Shown here: positions 1-7,332 of the stretch, piece by piece
Numbering within the stretch: the first letter of the stretch is position 1
Layout of the letters: each line of letters begins with the position of its first letter
Source: Candidatus Zixiibacteriota bacterium
Lineage (GTDB): Bacteria; Zixibacteria; MSB-5A5; GN15; JAAZOE01
Direction of reading: 5' to 3'
NCBI GenBank assembly: GCA_012797915.1
Contig: JAAZOE010000265.1
Coordinates: 1 to 10,039, forward strand
DNA length: 10,039 bases
Made by a program: the position numbers and the translations under genes
The notes under the pieces: model-generated
Databases searched by the model: none
Seen by the model: the letters and a program-made list of their open reading frames with translations, nothing else
What the model was told of the DNA's origin: nothing

Positions 1-1160
1 ATTCGGCCGCGCCGGGCCAGGCCATGACGGCCGGTGATATCGCCGCCGCCACCCTCAAGGGGGTGGATTCCTCGAAGGTGGCCCTTCTGGCCAAAAATAT
101 CGACCTGTACAATCAACTCAACGGTGCGCCGGTGCCGCCGGGCGGCACTGTCTACGTGTATTCCTCCAACCTCGGCTCGGCCATTCAATCCGTTGGTTTG
201 GTTTTCGGCGAACTCCATGTCGGAACCGAATACGGTTTGCAGAAACGGACCGAAAGCGGCTGGGAAATGGTCCGGCTGGGGCAGATGGACCAACAGCGGG
301 TGATTTCCGCCGGCGATTTCAAGAGCCAGTCGGTGTACGTGACGCAAAACGGCGCGACGACCGAAACCAAAGGGGCCGGGGAAATCGTCCTGATGCACGC
401 CAAATGGCTGCCGAACCTCGACCAGGACATGTACTACGAGTACGCCTCCATCGTCAAGAATTTCCGCAGTATCGGCACGATCGGTTTGAACATCGCCTTC
501 TTGAGTTACGGCACGATTCAGTATACGGATGAGGTCGGCAATATCACCGGCGAGGGAAATCCCCTGGAGTTCGCCGTGGCCTTGTCGTACGGGACGTCGC
601 TCAATTCCAGCGTGAAATGGGGAGTGAGCGGCAAGTTCATCCATTCGCGGTTGTCCACGCAGGGCGCGGGCAAGGAGGTCGGCGAGGGAATCGCCTCGGC
701 GTTCGCCCTCGATATGGGCATCCTCTACAAGTTCACTCAGCGGGCGACGTTCGGCGCGGCCGTCACCAACCTCGGTCCGGATATTTCCTATATCGACGAG
801 GCGCAGAGCGATCCGCTGCCGCGGAATCTCGGCGTTGGTCTGTCCTACAAGATTCTGAACTCGACCTATAACCGCCTGATCGTCCAGGCCGAGCTGAACA
901 AGATGCTGGTCAATCTGGATCACAGCCTCGGCTGGGAACTGGAAAATGCCATTCGCCATGTCGGCGCCGAATATGTCTATGCCAATCTGTTGGCCGTCCG
1001 CGCCGGGTATAAATACGACAAGGAGGGGGATGTCAAGCATCTGACCTTCGGCGCCGGGTTGCAGTTGGTCGGTTTCAAACTGGATTTCGCCTATATCCCG
1101 TCGTCGACCGATTCACCGCTGGCCAATACGTTACGCGTGTCGCTCGGGTTGCGGTTCTAA
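1..1160 (+). CDS. porV: PorV/PorQ-family outer-membrane beta-barrel protein, 5' end outside window
   Basis: The reading frame is open from base 3 to the stop at 1158-1160. The first in-frame ATG (24) has neither a ribosome site nor a signal peptide, so the true start lies upstream. Numbering from that ATG, residues 125-140 (HAKWLPNLDQDMYYEY) and residues 217-236 (GKEVGEG...ALDMGILYK) match the PorV pattern of amphipathic strands. So do TNLGPDISYID (248-258), the RAGY near 326-329, and the ending LANTLRVSLGLRF. The last residue is Phe, as in many outer-membrane barrels. In Bacteroidota, PorV (LptO) sits in the outer membrane, binds sorting-domain cargo released at SprA and passes it to the attachment complex. 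Residues 1-120 look unlike the usual PorV N-terminus; the family's Asn-Pro-Ala region is presumably upstream. The gene just downstream encodes a T9SS cargo, which supports the call. PorQ or a generic PorV-like protein remains possible. Confidence 0.82.
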   Translation, partial: SAAPGQAMTAGDIAAATLKGVDSSKVALLAKNIDLYNQLNGAPVPPGGTVYVYSSNLGSAIQSVGLVFGELHVGTEYGLQKRTESGWEMVRLGQMDQQRVISAGDFKSQSVYVTQNGATTETKGAGEIVLMHAKWLPNLDQDMYYEYASIVKNFRSIGTIGLNIAFLSYGTIQYTDEVGNITGEGNPLEFAVALSYGTSLNSSVKWGVSGKFIHSRLSTQGAGKEVGEGIASAFALDMGILYKFTQRATFGAAVTNLGPDISYIDEAQSDPLPRNLGVGLSYKILNSTYNRLIVQAELNKMLVNLDHSLGWELENAIRHVGAEYVYANLLAVRAGYKYDKEGDVKHLTFGAGLQLVGFKLDFAYIPSSTDSPLANTLRVSLGLRF

Positions 1161-1214
1161 CCGTCGACGGAAATACTGGTTGACATCGGCCGCCGGCCGA
1201 GGGATGTTCATAGG
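1161..1214. other. short spacer, longest non-coding gap in the window
   Basis: These 54 bases separate the PorV homologue from the protease gene. They begin with a perfect 10-base palindrome (CCGTCGACGG, 1161-1170) directly after the stop codon, with no T-run behind it, so it is not a convincing intrinsic terminator. A TTGACA hexamer lies at 1180-1185, but no good -10 element follows at normal spacing. A purine stretch GAGGG (1199-1203) and AGG (1212-1214) precede the ATG codons at 1215 and 1218 and may serve ribosome binding. The simplest reading is an intra-operon spacer. Confidence 0.5.
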
Positions 1215-4200
1215 ATGATGATCATTCGGACTGTCGGCCTTCTGATTCTGGCCCTGTCGATGATGACGGCGGCGGAATCGAAGGACAAACTGCTCACCAT
1301 GACGGAGCGTCGGACGATTGCCGACGCTTCCGCCGATTCATCGAAAGCGCCGGCGTTTTTCTCCTCGCGGGCCAAGGAACGATTCCTGTCCCTGGACCGG
1401 ACCGCTCCGTTCGCCCTGCCGAAACGGGCCCTGCCGGATGCCGCGACGGATACCATCACCATCCTGGCCATCCGCGTGGATTTCCTCTATGAGGATCCCG
1501 ATGATCCCCAGACGACCGGCCGGGGAAAATTCGACCTGCGCAGCAAAGAGGATTTCATCGCTCAGGAAGGGCACGGGTTGGATCCGGCCCCGCACAACCG
1601 GGCCTATTTCGAAGCCCATCTGCGGTCGCTGGCCCAGTACTGGAACGTCGTCTCGCGCGGCAAGCTTCAGCTCGTATTCGAGGTCTGGCCGAGCGAGACC
1701 GATTCGGTGTACCATCTCGATACAACGATCGGGTATTACGGGGCGCAGGACCCCAATTCCGGGCTGGGGGAATTTTTTCATGACGCCCTCCGGGCGGCGT
1801 ATGCGGCCGACAGCGCCAATCTTCATTTCCGGGACGAGGCCGGACGGAAGAAGGCGGTGATGATATTTCACGCCGGCGCCGACCGGCAGACCGATTTGTG
1901 GTTTTCATTCACACCGACCCCGTATGACCTGTTTACCGGGTTCGCCACCTTCGATTCGGCCAATGCGGTCAATCTGCCGACCGATACGATCGTGGAAGGG
2001 ACCATCATGCCGGAAACGATGACTCAGGACAACCGGGTGACGGTCATGAACGCGGTCATGGCTCATGAGTTCGGCCATCAACTGGGTTTGATCGACGTAT
2101 ACAACACCGGCAGTAGTCCGCTGATAACGGAAGTCGGCGATTTCGACTTGATGGATAACAACGGGATGAACACGGCCGCCTTCTTTGATATCTACGGCGT
2201 CGGAGCATTCGGAACGGTGCCGATTTACGCCTCGGCCTGGGAGCGGGCGTTTCTGGGATTCGATGACGTTGTCGAGTATCGCCAGGGAACCTCTCTGGAA
2301 CTGGCGGCGGTGAAGATGCAGGGAAACGGCGTGCGGATCGCCAAGGTGCCGATATCGGCCACCGAGTATTATCTGTTGGAAAACCGGCGGGGAGACGTGG
2401 ACGGACAGGTCGACGGCCTTCGTCAGGACAGCACCACTGACGTTATCCTGTGGCCGGTGATCATCGACGGGGACAGCCTGAAGGCGACGCCGGAGTACGA
2501 TATTTATCTGCCGGGTAACGCAGCCGGGATCGCCATCTGGCACATCGACGAAAGTGTGGCGGCGATGGATTATTTCCCGTTCGATGGCTTTGCGAACAAC
2601 TTCGAGGCCAATCATCTGCAGTGGGACTATAAACGGCGATTCATCAGCCTGGTGGAAGCCGACGGAATGATTAATTTCGGCGGCAATTACTATGCCGGTT
2701 ACGGCACCGCTCAAGACCTGTTCTATGCCGGGAACAACACCCATTTCGGAACCAGCACCAATCCGGCGACGATCGGCAACGACGGCGGGTATACGCATAT
2801 TGATATCTCCAATATCTCTCCGGCCGGGATGATCATGACCTTCGATCTGGAGCGGGAACGGATGGCCGACAATTTTCCCCGTCGACTGGGCTTGCCGTAC
2901 GATCCGACCCTGGCGCCGATTGCCTTCGATCTGGATGACGACGGTGATGAAGAAATTATCGCCGTATCGGGCCGCCGCATTCTGGCGGTGCGGGCCGACG
3001 GCCGAGATTTTCTGGATACGCTGGGTCAATGGGATGACCTTGATACCATCTACAGCGCGCTGCAGGTGCAGACCGACGTCAACGCCGGCGTGCCGGCCGA
3101 ATATGCGACGGCGCCGATGCCGGTGTTTGCCGATCTGCCGCGCGATATCTCCGCCGGGCCGGTGGCCGGTTCGTTCCGCGATACCGCCATGGTGCTGATC
3201 GGGACGACCAATGATCAAGTGTTTGCCTATCGGCCCTGTGACGATTGCGGCGGGTCGCCGGCAGACGGCCGGGCCCGGATCCTCTGGAGTACGTCTCCGG
3301 GAAACAATGAGGTGGTGACGGCGATTATCGCTGAGGATACCAATCAACCGATTTTGGTAATGCATGCTTCGGGTGTCTTGACCGCATTACGATGGGATAA
3401 TGGGGCTTTGAGCGGTGTTGTCGATTTCATGGGACCGGCGATTGGTTTTTGCCGCTATCAGGACGGATTGGGAGTTCTGATTGAGAGTGGAGACTCAACG
3501 ATTCTTTATCGGACAAGGGGAAATCCGGCGGTATGGATCAGAAACCAGTTGAATATCGATAGTGTGGTTATAAATGAAACCGGATTTTATCCGCCGGTGG
3601 CGGCGGATATCGATCGCGATGGAAATGATGAGATTGTCCTCCTGTCGCAAGACGGTCATCTGTTGTCGTATCGTTTTGCAGAAACAGACATTGAAGCGTA
3701 TACGCCCCTGGATATTCGTACCGACGATTCCGCCTGGGTCGGTCCGGCGCTGGGCGATTTTTCCGGGACCGGGTATATCGACGTCGTCGTGCCCGGGAAG
3801 AATCGGTTTTTCGCCTACGACCGGAACGGTTTGGCGTCGCTCGATTTCCCGGCGGCCATTGACAACGGCAAGCCCGAACAGGAGGTCATCACCGCGCCGA
3901 TCGTATCCGATATCACCGGCGACGGCCATCCCGATCTGACGGCGGTGACGGTGGATTGGTTCCGCCATGCCCGCGACATCACCCTGTATTATCGGGATTC
4001 AACCGGGGCCCCTATCGATACGGTGGACACCGTCTACCATTTTTCCAACTATTATGGCAATCTCTTCGTGGTGTCCCCCGGGGAAAGAGGCGTGGCAGGA
4101 TTCCCGGTACCGGCCGGCATCCATGGCGTGCGACCATCGGGTGAGAATGTGTTGGGCGCTTCATCGCCGCTCCATCTGTCTACGAATACCGGCGGCCTTT

Positions 4201-4640
4201 TGGTGAGCATCGGGGCCGACGGATGGTTGAATGCCTGGCAGTGCGGCTGGTCCGAAGGCGCCTCCCTGTGGCGGATGGCGAACGGTTCGCCCGGAGGGGG
4301 ACGGTGGCTGCCGTTGGAAGCGGTCGGGCCGGAAACGCCTTTGGCCGAGTTTCTGCCGGAAAAACGGTTTTTTGGCTACCCCAATCCGGCGACCGGCGGG
4401 CGGGCGACGATTCATTATTACGTCAACGCCCCGGCGCGCGTGACGGTGACGATTTTCGATGCCCTGGGCCAGCAGGTGGCGGAGATGATCCGCGATCTGC
4501 CCGAGGGGAACCGGGAAGACGAAATCATCTGGAACCTGTCGGGGATCGCCTCGGGTGTTTACCATTGCCGAATCGAAGCCGAGGCAACCGCCGGCGGGCA
4601 ATCGGCGGTGTTGATCAAACCGATCGCGGTGGTGAAATGA
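1215..4640 (+). CDS. secreted M6-like zinc metalloprotease with FG-GAP/VCBS-type motifs and T9SS type A sorting domain
   Basis: A 1141-residue secreted protein, complete in the window. Residues 1-20 (MMIIRTVGLLILALSMMTAA) form a signal peptide; ATG 1215 or 1218 may be the start. The catalytic region carries the zinc motif HEFGHQLGLID at 284-294 (His284, Glu285, His288, with Asp294 a candidate third ligand as in HExxHxxGxxD zincins). It is followed by a Met-turn-like segment FDLMDNNG around Met313. Upstream, NRAYFEAHLRSLAQYW and VSRGKL resemble the M6 (immune inhibitor A-like) prodomain/catalytic boundary. Four Ca-binding-type motifs of FG-GAP/VCBS repeats begin at Asp572 (DLDDDGDEE), Asp798 (DIDRDGNDE), Asp848 (DFSGTGYID) and Asp899 (DITGDGHPD), suggesting a beta-propeller. 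A CDDC pair lies at 675-678. The last 90 residues, from YPNP (1055-1058) through SGVYHCRIE, are a T9SS type A sorting domain, which predicts outer-membrane export and usually cleavage. Bases 3301-3720 are compositionally odd. The substrate is unknown. Confidence 0.9.
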   Translation: MMIIRTVGLLILALSMMTAAESKDKLLTMTERRTIADASADSSKAPAFFSSRAKERFLSLDRTAPFALPKRALPDAATDTITILAIRVDFLYEDPDDPQTTGRGKFDLRSKEDFIAQEGHGLDPAPHNRAYFEAHLRSLAQYWNVVSRGKLQLVFEVWPSETDSVYHLDTTIGYYGAQDPNSGLGEFFHDALRAAYAADSANLHFRDEAGRKKAVMIFHAGADRQTDLWFSFTPTPYDLFTGFATFDSANAVNLPTDTIVEGTIMPETMTQDNRVTVMNAVMAHEFGHQLGLIDVYNTGSSPLITEVGDFDLMDNNGMNTAAFFDIYGVGAFGTVPIYASAWERAFLGFDDVVEYRQGTSLELAAVKMQGNGVRIAKVPISATEYYLLENRRGDVDGQVDGLRQDSTTDVILWPVIIDGDSLKATPEYDIYLPGNAAGIAIWHIDESVAAMDYFPFDGFANNFEANHLQWDYKRRFISLVEADGMINFGGNYYAGYGTAQDLFYAGNNTHFGTSTNPATIGNDGGYTHIDISNISPAGMIMTFDLERERMADNFPRRLGLPYDPTLAPIAFDLDDDGDEEIIAVSGRRILAVRADGRDFLDTLGQWDDLDTIYSALQVQTDVNAGVPAEYATAPMPVFADLPRDISAGPVAGSFRDTAMVLIGTTNDQVFAYRPCDDCGGSPADGRARILWSTSPGNNEVVTAIIAEDTNQPILVMHASGVLTALRWDNGALSGVVDFMGPAIGFCRYQDGLGVLIESGDSTILYRTRGNPAVWIRNQLNIDSVVINETGFYPPVAADIDRDGNDEIVLLSQDGHLLSYRFAETDIEAYTPLDIRTDDSAWVGPALGDFSGTGYIDVVVPGKNRFFAYDRNGLASLDFPAAIDNGKPEQEVITAPIVSDITGDGHPDLTAVTVDWFRHARDITLYYRDSTGAPIDTVDTVYHFSNYYGNLFVVSPGERGVAGFPVPAGIHGVRPSGENVLGASSPLHLSTNTGGLLVSIGADGWLNAWQCGWSEGASLWRMANGSPGGGRWLPLEAVGPETPLAEFLPEKRFFGYPNPATGGRATIHYYVNAPARVTVTIFDALGQQVAEMIRDLPEGNREDEIIWNLSGIASGVYHCRIEAEATAGGQSAVLIKPIAVVK
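3301..3720 (+). other. low-GC patch inside the metalloprotease gene
   Basis: Counting by hand in 60-base blocks, 3301-3720 has about 203 G/C in 420 bases (48%). The flanks 3121-3300 and 3721-3840 have about 67% and 65%. The frame stays open and encodes residues about 696-835, including the second Ca-binding-type motif. Codons that look uncommon elsewhere in the window appear here in the reading frame: TTA, ATA, AGA and AGG. The patch could be a recombined propeller segment from a different allele or source, or a locally relaxed stretch. It is not a separate gene. Confidence 0.7.
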
Positions 4641-4641
4641 T

Positions 4642-4646
4642 GGAGG
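4642..4646 (+). promoter_or_regulatory. Shine-Dalgarno site deciding the start of the first DUF5683 gene
   Basis: GGAGG lies 5 bases before the ATG at 4652. Two earlier in-frame ATGs (4637, overlapping the upstream stop as ATGA, and 4640) lack so well placed a site. Starting at 4652 also gives a cleaner signal peptide (MRNSRVLYVL...), without the Glu that the longer form would carry in its n-region. Confidence 0.65.
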
Positions 4647-4651
4647 CTCTG

Positions 4652-5572
4652 ATGCGAAACAGCCGCGTCCTATACGTTCTGCCGGCGCTGACGGTCGTGT
4701 TGATGGTTTTGTCCGGGTCGGCATCGGCGATGGGGTATACCTCCGCCTGCGGCGTGGCTGGTCAGAGCGCCCCGCCGTCGATTCGCGGATATTTCGACGG
4801 GATGAAAGGAACGGCGCTGGCCGAATTCCAGAGTCAGGGGCAGCCGGATTCCGGGGCGATTCCGGCCTTTCCGGTCGGAACCGAACCGGCTCAGACCGGC
4901 GGGGTCAAAAGCGTCCGGAAAGCGTTCCTCTATTCGCTGGTCCTGCCCGGCGCCGGGCAGGTATATACCGGGTCCAAGCTCAAGGGGGCGCTCTTTCTGG
5001 CTCTGGAGGCGGCCTCCTGGTTCGGGTATATCTCCTTCCATTCCGAGGGGAATTCAAAGACCGACGAATTCAATCTCTATGCCGACACTTATTGGTCGCA
5101 AGACCGGTATGAGGATTTCCTCTATATCAACTGGAGCGTGCGGGACGACGATTCGGTGTTTCAGGACCCCGGTGATCCGAGTTCCGGGTATTTCTTCACC
5201 CATCATCTTCCGGACACCAAAACCCAGCAATATTATGAAATGATCGGCAAGTACAATCAGTTCGTGTTCGGCTGGGCCGATGTTGCCCCATTGACCAGTC
5301 CGGACCCGGACGCCACTGAACATACGACCTCGGCGATGCGTCTGCATTACATGGATATGCGCCACGACGCCAACGTGGCCTATGACCGGGCGACGGCCTC
5401 GCTCATGGTCATGATGGCCAATCATTTGGTGTCGGCGTTCGAGGCGGCCTTTTCGGCCAAACGGCACAACAACCGGCTGGCCGCCGACGGCGGCGGATTC
5501 TCGATCCGGGCGGTGAAAGCCCAGAGCGGCCGGGAGCAGTTCCCGATGCTGACGATGAGGTATCGATTTTAG
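4652..5572 (+). CDS. DUF5683-type membrane-associated protein, paralogue 1
   Basis: A 306-residue protein from the preferred ATG at 4652; ATG 4637 would add five residues. It opens with a signal peptide (n-region MRNSR, hydrophobic core to about residue 20, cleavage likely after Ala-Ser-Ala 24-26). The diagnostic core is at 88-129: VRKAFLYSLVLPGAGQVY, then TGSKLKGALF and a hydrophobic run rich in Ala and aromatics. This is the LPGAGQ-Y-x-G-x-x-K-G signature of DUF5683/TM2-like proteins. A second hydrophobic segment lies at about 248-268. Between them is a polar insert rich in Asp, Tyr and Trp. The C-terminus (FPMLTMRYRF) alternates and ends in Phe. DUF5683 has no established biochemical function; family members are small membrane proteins common in Bacteroidota and relatives. 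It begins 12 bases after the protease stop codon starts a new spacer and ends 3 bases before its paralogue, implying one operon. Confidence 0.75.
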   Translation: MRNSRVLYVLPALTVVLMVLSGSASAMGYTSACGVAGQSAPPSIRGYFDGMKGTALAEFQSQGQPDSGAIPAFPVGTEPAQTGGVKSVRKAFLYSLVLPGAGQVYTGSKLKGALFLALEAASWFGYISFHSEGNSKTDEFNLYADTYWSQDRYEDFLYINWSVRDDDSVFQDPGDPSSGYFFTHHLPDTKTQQYYEMIGKYNQFVFGWADVAPLTSPDPDATEHTTSAMRLHYMDMRHDANVAYDRATASLMVMMANHLVSAFEAAFSAKRHNNRLAADGGGFSIRAVKAQSGREQFPMLTMRYRF

Positions 5573-5575
5573 GCT

Positions 5576-6364
5576 ATGAGACGATCGACGACATTCCTGC
5601 TGACGGCCCTGCTCGTCACGTTCGGCGCGGAGGCCGGATGGTGCGGCAAAACCATGCCGGCGCCGAGTACGTTGGTGGCGCCGCTTCCGCCCGTATCCAA
5701 CAATTTCATGATGATGGCGGCCGACACCGGCCGGATTTCCCTGGATCTGTCGGAACAACCGTCGAGCGCCAAACGGGTCTCGACGAAAAAGGCGATGCTG
5801 CTGTCGATGCTGCTGCCGGGAGCCGGACAGTATTACGCCGGGTCGACCTTCAAGGGCCAGGTGTTCATGGGAATCGAGGCGGCCATCTGGTCGGGATTTA
5901 TCGCCTATCGCGTGTACGGCGACTGGAAACGGGAAGATTATGAAGCCTATGCCGCCACCCATGCCGGGGTGGACAACGACGGCAAGGACGAGGAATTCTA
6001 CGACTGGGTCGGCTTTTACACCAGCCGGGAGGAATTCAACCAGCTGGGACGGTTGTATTATCCGGAGCGGCCGTTTCTGCCGGATGATGCCGCCCATGAT
6101 TGGCAGTGGGACTCGGAGTCGAGCCGGGAGGTGTTCAAAAACCTCAAGGATGCCTCCAAAAAATCATTCCGCAACGCCTCGTTCATGCTCGGGCTGGCGC
6201 TGTTTAACCGGGTGATCGCCGGCATCGACACCTACCGGACGGTTAAAGCGGCGGGGAAAAAGGTCGAGTCGATGACCCAGTTCGGCGAATATAAAATGCG
6301 CGTGTCCCCGCGGCTTTTCGGCCATAATCAGGGCCTGACCATCTCCTTCTCCCGGAAGTTCTAA
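5576..6364 (+). CDS. DUF5683-type membrane-associated protein, paralogue 2
   Basis: A 262-residue protein starting at ATG 5576, three bases after the previous stop. The ribosome site is weak (GAGG at 5557-5560 is too distant), so translation is probably coupled to the upstream gene. Residues 1-20 (MRRSTTFLLTALLVTFGAEA) look like a signal peptide ending in Ala-Glu-Ala. The core at 70-111 (KKAMLLSMLLPGAGQYYAGS, then KG, EAA and W) aligns without gaps to the preceding protein, sharing KA, LPGAGQ, Y, GS, KG, F, EAA, W and G. A second hydrophobic stretch lies at about 202-220. The middle region, 115-190, is acidic and aromatic and diverges from its neighbour. The C-terminus LTISFSRKF again ends in Phe. 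A tandem duplication followed by divergence is the simplest explanation. The function is unknown; the setting suggests an envelope role. Confidence 0.75.
   Translation: MRRSTTFLLTALLVTFGAEAGWCGKTMPAPSTLVAPLPPVSNNFMMMAADTGRISLDLSEQPSSAKRVSTKKAMLLSMLLPGAGQYYAGSTFKGQVFMGIEAAIWSGFIAYRVYGDWKREDYEAYAATHAGVDNDGKDEEFYDWVGFYTSREEFNQLGRLYYPERPFLPDDAAHDWQWDSESSREVFKNLKDASKKSFRNASFMLGLALFNRVIAGIDTYRTVKAAGKKVESMTQFGEYKMRVSPRLFGHNQGLTISFSRKF
6354..6358 (+). promoter_or_regulatory. ribosome binding site for the GTG-started NHL lipoprotein
   Basis: GGAAG lies 8 bases before the GTG at 6367, inside the last codons of the preceding gene. It supports the GTG as start. That start also gives a lipoprotein signal of ordinary length with its lipobox Cys at residue 16. 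Confidence 0.5.
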
Positions 6365-6366
6365 TC

Positions 6367-7332
6367 GTGCGGGCGGCGGCGGTCATACTCGCGTTCTGGC
6401 TGCTGACGGCGTGCGCCGGTTCGCGCGCCCCGCAGACAATCGATGCGGCCGTCGGAGCAGCGAAAATTCCCACCGATCTGATTCTGGACCGGACCATTTC
6501 CGGTGATATCCTTGGGTTCGATCTGAATCGGCCGTCGGGCCTGGCAGTCAATTCGCGCGGCGAGTTGTATATCGCCGACGGCGGCAATAACCGGATTATC
6601 AAACTGGACCGGGAAAATCGACCGGTGCGCGATCTGGGCGGCTTCGGCGAAGGATACGGCCGATTCCAGCAGCCCGCCGATCTGGTCATGGATCGGGACC
6701 TGAACCTGTACGTCCTCGACACCGGCAACCGTCGCGTGGTTCACCTGGATGCCAATCTCGGATTTGTCGAAGTCATTACGCCGGAGGATGCGCCGAACGA
6801 ACTGATGTCCAATCTGGGCAAGCTGGCGGGAGTGGCGGTATTGTCGTTCGGCGAAATCGTGGTGGCCGATTACGACAATTCCCGGCTCATCCGCCTGGAC
6901 AACACGGGCCGATTCAACCGGTATATCGGCGATTTCGGTTATGGCGCCGGGGCGCTGCAGCATCCGCAGGGAATCGCCCTCGATCGCGAGGGGCGGATAT
7001 ATGTCGCCGACGGCGGCAACGGCCGGATCGCCGTCTACGATACGTACGGCAATTTTATCGGCGGTATCGGACAGGAGGCGCTGGAACGACCGGCGGCGGT
7101 GACGGTGGGATACGACGGCCTCATCTGGGTCGGCGACCAGGCCTCGCCGTCGGTATTCATCTTCGGCGCCGATGGCGCGCTCCTTCGGCGGATATCCCCG
7201 GCGGGGGAGGACGGGCAAACGGTTGCCGATATCGAAGCTCTCTGTCTGACGCCCGACGGCGTCGTCTACGTCGCCGATAGCGGGCATAACCGCATCCTGG
7301 TGTTTCGTATTGTCTACGAGGAAAGCCGGTAG
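6367..7332 (+). CDS. NHL-repeat six-bladed beta-propeller lipoprotein
   Basis: A 321-residue protein beginning with GTG two bases after the previous stop. The N-terminus MRAAAVILAFWLLTAC has a lipobox (Leu13-Thr-Ala-Cys16), so signal peptidase II cleavage and lipidation at Cys16 are expected. Residue +2 is Ala, which by the enterobacterial rule favours the outer membrane. Six NHL-type units follow: 55-81 (RPSGLAV...YIADGGNNRI), 102-128 (QPADLVM...YVLDTGNRRV), 152-178, 199-225 (HPQGIAL...YVADGGNGRI), 241-267 and 288-314 (DIEALCL...YVADSGHNRI). Together they make one complete six-bladed propeller. NHL propellers usually serve as binding platforms and sometimes as enzymes; no catalytic site is evident here. 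Unit 5 is the most degenerate, having lost the DxxNxR turn. The position between the DUF5683 pair and the large outer-membrane-like gene suggests a periplasm- or surface-facing scaffold. Confidence 0.85.
   Translation: MRAAAVILAFWLLTACAGSRAPQTIDAAVGAAKIPTDLILDRTISGDILGFDLNRPSGLAVNSRGELYIADGGNNRIIKLDRENRPVRDLGGFGEGYGRFQQPADLVMDRDLNLYVLDTGNRRVVHLDANLGFVEVITPEDAPNELMSNLGKLAGVAVLSFGEIVVADYDNSRLIRLDNTGRFNRYIGDFGYGAGALQHPQGIALDREGRIYVADGGNGRIAVYDTYGNFIGGIGQEALERPAAVTVGYDGLIWVGDQASPSVFIFGADGALLRRISPAGEDGQTVADIEALCLTPDGVVYVADSGHNRILVFRIVYEESR

Noticed and set aside
1161..1170. Perfect palindrome CCGTCGACGG after the PorV stop as a terminator or operator
   Set aside because: It is only 10 bases with no loop room, no following T-run and no second copy seen. 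It is too short to assign a role.
1180..1208. TTGACA hexamer as a promoter for the protease gene
   Set aside because: At 17-base spacing the -10 position reads GATGTT, only three matches to TATAAT, and transcription would begin at about the ATG itself. Chance occurrence in an intra-operon spacer is more likely.
1905..3365. Long open frame on the - strand (486 codons) inside the protease gene
   Set aside because: It is antisense to a gene with clear catalytic and sorting motifs. Its translation is low-complexity, rich in Arg, His and Gly, as expected from GC-rich codon structure, and it has no recognisable domain.
4223..4651. Upstream extension of the first DUF5683 gene to an ATG at 4223
   Set aside because: The extra residues overlap the sorting domain of the protease in another frame and are compositionally typical of out-of-frame translation. 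A signal peptide and a good ribosome site place the start at 4652.
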